A stretch of DNA of 18,176 bases, from positions 1-18,176 of the forward strand of contig CAKUHV010000027.1 of NCBI GenBank assembly GCA_934659445.1. Reading direction: 5' to 3'. Position 1 is the first letter of the stretch, and each line of letters begins with the position of its first letter. Below are positions 14,538-18,176 of this stretch, one piece after another. The notes below the pieces were generated by a model. That model was not told where the DNA came from. It saw only the letters and a list, made by a program, of their open reading frames with translations, and ran no database searches. The stretch is from an uncultured Oscillospiraceae bacterium (lineage in GTDB: Bacteria; Bacillota; Clostridia; Oscillospirales; Oscillospiraceae). Both the position numbers and the translations under genes were made by a program.

Positions 14538-15329
14538 GTGGTAAATTTTCAAAAGAAAGAGCATTATAATGTGGAGGATCTGCGGCGGCTCATGGCCCTG
14601 CTGCGGCAGCCGGACGGCTGCCCCTGGGACCGGGCGCAGACCCACGCGTCTATCCGCGCCAATATGCTGGAGGAGGCCTATGAGGCCGCCGACGCCATCG
14701 ACCGGAACGCCCCCGAGGATCTGAAGGAAGAACTGGGGGACGTGCTGCTGCAGGTGGTGTTCCACGCCCGCATGGAGGAGGAGGCCGGCCGTTTCGATCT
14801 GGACGACGTGGCCGACGGCATCTGCAAAAAGCTCATCTTCCGCCACCCCTTTCTGTTTGAGCAGGAGCAGGGGCAGGACGCCGGCGGCGCGCTGACCACT
14901 TGGGAGGCGCGCAAGCGGCAGGAGAAGGGACAGCGCTCCGCCGGAGAAGCGATGGAGTCTGTGGCCAGAGCCCTGCCAGCCCTGACAAGGGCGGAGAAGA
15001 TCCAGGGAAAGGCCGCAAAGGCGGGCTTCGACTGGCCGGACATCGGCCCGGCCCTGGACAAGGTGGACGAGGAGCTGGACGAGCTGCGCCGGGCGGTGGA
15101 AAACGGTACCAATGTGGAGGAGGAGCTGGGCGACCTGCTGTTCGCCGCGGCCAAGGTGGGCCGGTTCGCGGGGGTGGACCCGGAGCTGGCGCTGCAAGGG
15201 GCCTGCGGTAAGTTCATCCGCCGCTTCCGCACCGTGGAGCGGCTGGCGGGGGACAAGCCTCTGGAGGGCCGCCCTGTCGGGGAGCTGAACGAACTCTGGC
15301 GGCAGGCCAAGGAGCACGAGGACTTATAA
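14538..15329 (+). CDS. mazG: Nucleoside triphosphate pyrophosphohydrolase MazG
   Basis: MazG hydrolyses (d)NTPs to monophosphates plus pyrophosphate, clearing non-canonical nucleotides. The start is taken as GTG 14538, with AGAGGGAA upstream and a family-like N-terminus VNFQKKEHYNVEDLRRLM. The length is then 263 residues, as in the two-domain E. coli enzyme. Domain one holds CPWDRAQTH (28-36), the acidic helix LEEAYEAADAID (44-55) and EELGDVLLQVVFHA (64-77). Domain two repeats this with DKVDEELDELRRAVE (174-188) and EEELGDLLFA (194-203). The tetrapyrrole methylase domain present in Bacillus YabN is absent. The earlier open frame from 14469 crosses a hairpin and is not protein-like. It lies between spoVB and hup, the expected place. 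Confidence 0.93.
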   Translation: MVNFQKKEHYNVEDLRRLMALLRQPDGCPWDRAQTHASIRANMLEEAYEAADAIDRNAPEDLKEELGDVLLQVVFHARMEEEAGRFDLDDVADGICKKLIFRHPFLFEQEQGQDAGGALTTWEARKRQEKGQRSAGEAMESVARALPALTRAEKIQGKAAKAGFDWPDIGPALDKVDEELDELRRAVENGTNVEEELGDLLFAAAKVGRFAGVDPELALQGACGKFIRRFRTVERLAGDKPLEGRPVGELNELWRQAKEHEDL

Positions 15330-15407
15330 GCCGCGCGCGGCTTTAAGTATACAAAAGAGCATTTGGGCGGCTCTGGGCCGCTGACACAAATTGAGGAGGA
15401 AGTAAAC

Positions 15408-15683
15408 ATGAATAAGACCGAACTGATCAATGCCGTGGCAGAGAAGACCGAGCTGTCCAAGAAGGATGCCGACGCCGCTGTGTCCGCCGTGTTCGAGGCC
15501 GTTACCGAGGCTCTGACCCGGCAGGAGAAGGTCCAGCTGGTGGGCTTTGGCGCGTTTGAGGTCAAGACCCGCGCCGAGCGCGTGGGCCGCAACCCCAAGA
15601 GCGGCGACACCATCAAGATCCCCGCCTCCAAGACCCCTGTGTTCAAGGCCGGCAAGGCCCTGAAGGACGCTGTGGCCAAGTAA
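15408..15683 (+). CDS. hup: DNA-binding protein HU
   Basis: The 91-residue histone-like protein bends and wraps DNA as a dimer. The N-terminal helices begin [21 protein letters not shown], broken here at 20 residues as [20 protein letters not shown]. The hallmark beta-arm segment is [20 protein letters not shown] (46-65), and N62-P63 is the DNA-intercalating proline region. The end [12 protein letters not shown] is typical. The start follows GAGGAGGAAG. A short GC-rich palindrome at 15328-15343 straddles the mazG stop, and TATACA (15348-15353) might be part of a separate promoter, but no good -35 is seen. Hairpins with terminator character follow. HU between mazG and rqcP is a common clostridial arrangement. 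Confidence 0.96.
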   Translation: MNKTELINAVAEKTELSKKDADAAVSAVFEAVTEALTRQEKVQLVGFGAFEVKTRAERVGRNPKSGDTIKIPASKTPVFKAGKALKDAVAK

Positions 15684-15737
15684 GATCGCTGATAAGCCGA
15701 CGAAAAGGGGCGCTGCACCGCAGCGCCCCTGCGACTA

Positions 15738-15766
15738 TCGAAAAAGTGGCGAAGCCGCTTTTTCGA
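15738..15766. terminator. Bidirectional terminator-type hairpin downstream of hup
   Basis: The arms 15738-15750 and 15754-15766 pair over 13 bases with one G-T pair and loop GAA. The AAAAAG on the left and CTTTTT on the right allow termination on either strand. It probably ends the hup transcript together with the palindrome at 15706-15730. Confidence 0.65.
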
Positions 15767-15934
15767 GTCAAGATGCACGCAGGCCAGCCCTCGATTTCTT
15801 ACGAAAAAGTCGGACTGTCCTGCGCAAGAAGTGTCATTTCCGACGCACGTGTCGTCGGAAATGACTGATTTAAGCTTTATTCCGCCACCTGCGGGTGGCG
15901 GAACTCCCTGCGGGAGGGCTTTTGACAAGCTGAG

Positions 15935-15962
15935 GGGGCGCTGCACCGCAGCGCCCCTTTTT
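15935..15962 (+). terminator. Rho-independent terminator upstream of rqcP
   Basis: A perfect 10-bp stem GGGGCGCTGC/GCAGCGCCCC (15935-15944, 15948-15957, loop ACC) is followed by five T. It lies only 21 bases before the rqcP start, so rqcP may depend on read-through or on a promoter inside the hairpin array. Confidence 0.8.
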
Positions 15963-15983
15963 ACGACAGAAATGGAGCACACA

Positions 15984-16226
15984 ATGAGATTGGACAAATG
16001 GCTGAAGGTCTCCCGCCTGATCAAGCGGCGCACCGTGGCCAACGAGGCATGTGACAACGCCCGGGTCACCGCCAACGGCCGGCCGGTGAAGGCCAGCTAT
16101 GACGTGAAGGAGGGCGACGTGCTGGAGCTGAGCTTCGGCCAGCGCACCGTGAAGGTAGAGGTGCTGGTGGTGGCGGACAATGTGGGCAAAAACGACGCCG
16201 CGGCCATGTATCAGGAGATCCTGTAA
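15984..16226 (+). CDS. rqcP: RqcP (YabO), S4-domain ribosome quality control factor
   Basis: The 80-residue protein is almost entirely an S4 RNA-binding domain of the Hsp15/YabO group. MRLDKWLKVSRLIKRRTVAN is the opening alpha motif, followed by ANGRPVKASYDVKEGDVLEL. In Bacillus, RqcP binds stalled 50S subunits with RqcH and helps add alanine tails to incomplete peptides. The short length without Hsp15's tail, and the position after mazG and hup, fit RqcP. The start has only a modest ribosome site (AATGGAGCAC). The stop touches the GTG start of apbE, with zero bases between, so it heads the apbE operon. Bacillus yabP, yabQ and divIC, which normally follow, are absent here. Confidence 0.93.
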   Translation: MRLDKWLKVSRLIKRRTVANEACDNARVTANGRPVKASYDVKEGDVLELSFGQRTVKVEVLVVADNVGKNDAAAMYQEIL

Positions 16227-17267
16227 GTGGGGAAGCGACTGACGGTCCTGGCGCTGCTGTGCGCCCTTCTGGCGGGGTGCGCCCCGGGAAAGAAGGAGGC
16301 GCAGCCCCTGTCGGCCACGGTGCTGGCCATGGATACGGTGATGACCCTGACCCTGTATCCCGGCGAAGGGGACGGCGGTCAGGCCGCCATGGACGGCCTG
16401 CGGCAGATGCTGGAGCAGCTGGACGCCGCACTGACCGCCGGCGAGGGGGGCGAGGCCGCCGCCCTGAACGCCGCCGGGGGAGAGTGGACGGCGGTGCCCC
16501 GGTCCGGGGCGCTGCTGGAGCAGACGTTGGAGCTGGCCCGACTGACCGGCGGGGCTTTGGACCCCACGGCCTATACCGCCGTGAAGGCATGGGGCTTTGC
16601 CGATGGGAACTACCGGATCCCCCCTGCGGAGGAGCTGGAGCAGCTGAAGGCCGACATCGACTACACCCGGGTGGAGCTCAGCGAGGACGGCGCTCAGGCC
16701 CGGCTGGCCCCGGGGCAGCAGCTGGATTTCGGCGCCACCGCCAAGGGCTGGGCCGGGGATCTGCTGCGGCAGCAGCTGGAGCAGGGAGGGATCACCTCCG
16801 CCCTGCTGGATCTGGGGCAGAGCTCCATCGCCGCCGTGGGGACAAAACCCGACGGCTCCCCCTGGCGCATCGCCGTGCAGGACCCCGCCGGGGACAGCGG
16901 GGACTATGTGGGCATTCTGGAGCTGAGCGGACGATCCATGGGCACCTCCGGCAGCTACCAGCGGTATTTTGAGCAGGACGGCGTGCGCTACTGCCACATT
17001 ATCGACCCGGCTACGGCCAGCCCGGCCCGCGGCGGTCTGGCGGGGGTGACGGTGGTGGCCGACTCCTGCCTGCTGTGCGACGGGCTGTCCACCGCCCTGT
17101 TCGTCATGGGGCTGGAGGACGGCGTCCGGTTCTGGCGGGAGAACAGTTCGCTGGGATTCGACGTTATTTTTATCACAGACGCCGGAGATATCTTTGTCAC
17201 CTCCGGACTGAAGGACAGCTTTTCTCTGGCTGACGGGGAGGAGCGGGAAGTGCAGGTGCTGGAATGA
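16227..17267 (+). CDS. apbE: FAD:protein FMN transferase lipoprotein (ApbE family)
   Basis: ApbE proteins take FMN from FAD and link it covalently to Ser/Thr of exported or membrane proteins. The 346 residues start at GTG 16227, directly after the rqcP stop, with AGGAG inside rqcP as ribosome site. Residues 1-17 are a signal peptide with lipobox LAGC (C18), so the enzyme is anchored outside the membrane. Family motifs follow: MDTVMTLTLY (35-44), DPTAYTAVKAWGF, DFGATAKGWAGD, GSPWRIAVQDP, MGTSGSYQRYF and CHIIDPATASPA, and the metal-site region CDGLSTALFVMG. No clear flavinylation target motif is seen in the neighbouring proteins, so the acceptor is probably encoded elsewhere. It overlaps the next gene by ATGA. 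Confidence 0.95.
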   Translation: MGKRLTVLALLCALLAGCAPGKKEAQPLSATVLAMDTVMTLTLYPGEGDGGQAAMDGLRQMLEQLDAALTAGEGGEAAALNAAGGEWTAVPRSGALLEQTLELARLTGGALDPTAYTAVKAWGFADGNYRIPPAEELEQLKADIDYTRVELSEDGAQARLAPGQQLDFGATAKGWAGDLLRQQLEQGGITSALLDLGQSSIAAVGTKPDGSPWRIAVQDPAGDSGDYVGILELSGRSMGTSGSYQRYFEQDGVRYCHIIDPATASPARGGLAGVTVVADSCLLCDGLSTALFVMGLEDGVRFWRENSSLGFDVIFITDAGDIFVTSGLKDSFSLADGEEREVQVLE

Positions 17268-17638
17268 GCCGGAGCGCAAAGGGGATCGCGGCCCTTCTTG
17301 TCCTGCTGCTGGCGGGCTCGGCGGCCTTTCTGCTGCTGCGGCCCAAGGGAGAGGGGCAGGTGGCCTGCATCACCCTGAACGGCAAGGTGGTGCAGGAGAT
17401 CGACCTGAGCCGGGTGGAGCAGCCCTATACCCTGACTCTGGAGGGCCCCGGGGGCTTTTCCAACACGATCACCGTAGAAAAGGGGCGGATCTGCGTGTCG
17501 AAGGCCGGGTGTCCCGACCAGATCTGCGTCCATCAGGGGTATATCTCCGACGGGACGACCCCCATTGTGTGCCTGCCCAACAGGCTGATCATCGAGATCA
17601 CGGGAGGGGGGAGCGGTCTTGACGCAGCGGCGGGCTGA
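17264..17638 (+). CDS. NusG-domain-II protein, membrane-anchored (EetA-like candidate)
   Basis: The protein has 124 residues. Residues 7-25 are an N-terminal membrane helix, and the rest would lie outside the cell. The domain ends with ICVSKAGCPDQICVHQG and PIVCLPNRLIIEI, the conserved pattern of the stand-alone NusG domain II family, with cysteines C77, C83, C88 and C103. Despite the name this is not a transcription factor. It starts inside apbE (ATGA overlap, 17264-17267) and its end overlaps the next start, so the three are translationally coupled. As I recall, a protein of this kind is called EetA in flavin-based extracellular electron transfer loci. The function is unproven and the cysteines could bind a cofactor. 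Confidence 0.85.
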   Translation: MSRSAKGIAALLVLLLAGSAAFLLLRPKGEGQVACITLNGKVVQEIDLSRVEQPYTLTLEGPGGFSNTITVEKGRICVSKAGCPDQICVHQGYISDGTTPIVCLPNRLIIEITGGGSGLDAAAG

Positions 17639-18164
17639 CGGCTCACATCGGGTGGTGCGGCTGGCCCTGCTCACCGCCATCGCCCTGACCATCTTCATGG
17701 CGGAGGCCCAGCTGCCCCCGCTGGTGCCCATCCAGGGGGTCAAGCTGGGGCTGGCCAACATCGTCACGGTGTACGCCGTGTTCGTGCTGGGCCCGGGGGA
17801 CGCCCTGATGATCCTGTCCGCCCGGGTATTTCTGGGGGCGGTGTTCTCCGGCCAGATGATGACCCTGCTGTACTCCGCCGGGGGCGGCCTGCTGGCCTGG
17901 GCGGTGATGGCGGTGCTGAGCCGCTTTTTGACGGTGAAGCAGCTGTGGCTGGCCAGCCCCGTGGCGGCGGTGTTCCACAATCTGGGGCAGCTGCTGGTGG
18001 CGGCGGGGGTGATGAAAAGCTGGACGGTGATGGCCTTTCTGCCCTGGTTGGTGATCTCCGGGGTGATCGGCGGCCTGTTTACCGGCCTGTGCGCCCAATT
18101 TCTGATCGGGCGTCTGGATATTATTTCCCGGGGAAGGGGCCCGGACCAAAAGAAAGAGCTCTGA
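17619..18164 (+). CDS. Gx transporter family membrane protein (heptaprenyl diphosphate synthase component I type; EetB-like candidate)
   Basis: The protein has 181 residues and five or six hydrophobic helices. The start is taken as TTG 17619, with the strong GGGAGGGGGGAG ribosome site 6-7 bases before it and a 20-base overlap with the upstream gene. GTG at 17652 or 17655 is the alternative. PLVPIQGVKLGLANIVTVYA (about 36-55) and ILSARVFLGAVFSGQ are characteristic of the Gx family, an S-component-like membrane fold once named heptaprenyl diphosphate synthase component I. Family members occur next to NusG-domain-II and ApbE genes in Firmicutes, often before a polyprenyl synthase gene. What follows here lies outside the window. 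A role in transport or electron transfer is inference. Confidence 0.88.
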   Translation: MTQRRADGSHRVVRLALLTAIALTIFMAEAQLPPLVPIQGVKLGLANIVTVYAVFVLGPGDALMILSARVFLGAVFSGQMMTLLYSAGGGLLAWAVMAVLSRFLTVKQLWLASPVAAVFHNLGQLLVAAGVMKSWTVMAFLPWLVISGVIGGLFTGLCAQFLIGRLDIISRGRGPDQKKEL

Positions 18165-18176
18165 ACAGAGAAGGGG

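Larger units (their letters stand above)
15684..15983. repeat. 300-base hairpin array between hup and rqcP
   Basis: There is no gene here. In order: a perfect 11-bp palindrome (15706-15716/15720-15730); a 13-bp stem with A- and T-tracts (15738-15750/15754-15766, one G-T pair), able to terminate in both directions; a 13-bp stem GTCATTTCCGACG type (15833-15845/15853-15865); a 10-bp stem TTCCGCCACC/GGTGGCGGAA (15880-15889/15894-15903); a small CTCCC/GGGAG stem (15905-15917); and a terminator (15935-15962). The first and last palindromes are identical over 24 bases. The stretch CCTGCGGGTGGCGGAACTCC and what follows has the look of a repeat dispersed in related genomes, which is recollection of style and not a search result. 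Confidence 0.8.

Noticed and set aside
14519..14547. Promoter TTGCAG-17-TAAATT before mazG
   Set aside because: The -10 would lie inside mazG, after the preferred GTG start at 14538, so it could not drive that gene as annotated.

Overview
The window is GC-rich (apart from short AT-rich intergenic stretches) and almost entirely coding on the + strand. Gene content, sigma-A type promoters, strong Shine-Dalgarno sites, a sporulation-type spoVB-mazG-hup-rqcP block and the style of the intergenic hairpin repeats all suggest a high-GC Gram-positive member of Clostridia, probably Oscillospiraceae (Flavonifractor/Intestinimonas-like). That placement is inference from gene content and style, not from a database match. 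I see no rRNA, tRNA, CRISPR array, insertion sequence or phage gene.

Left part (1-4742): the tail of a membrane protein and its terminator; a GidA/TrmFO-like FAD protein with a cysteine cluster (558-1841); a perfect 21-bp bidirectional terminator; a dCMP deaminase on the minus strand (1913-2395) with its own promoter; a small two-helix membrane protein with a zinc ribbon (2637-3032); and an FAD-dependent dehydrogenase of the COG2509 type (3206-4594) whose 3' end is imperfectly duplicated just downstream.

Middle part (4743-12537): an intergenic region carrying three tandem DnaA-box-like 9-mers, then mnmE (tRNA modification), ymdB (phosphodiesterase/phosphohydrolase), and a translationally coupled SbcD/SbcC-like pair of the YhaO/YhaN kind, in which the ATPase has two membrane helices in the middle of its coiled coil. 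Then come lepB (signal peptidase I) and a small helical zinc-ribbon protein, each with a recognisable promoter. The gaps on both sides of ymdB are packed with hairpin repeats, including a 54-bp repeat present in opposite orientations left and right of the gene.

Right part (12663-18164): spoVB-like flippase, mazG, hup (HU) and rqcP, in the order known from the Bacillus/Clostridia yabM-yabN-yabO region, then apbE, a NusG-domain-II protein and a Gx-family membrane protein. The last three overlap or abut and look like one operon with rqcP. ApbE attaches FMN to exported proteins, and together with the two small partners this resembles part of the flavin-based extracellular electron transfer module of Firmicutes. 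Between hup and rqcP is a 300-bp array of hairpins bracketed by two identical palindromes.

No wholly new system is evident. The best leads are the ApbE/NusG-II/Gx module, the DnaA-box cluster before mnmE, and the modular hairpin repeats.
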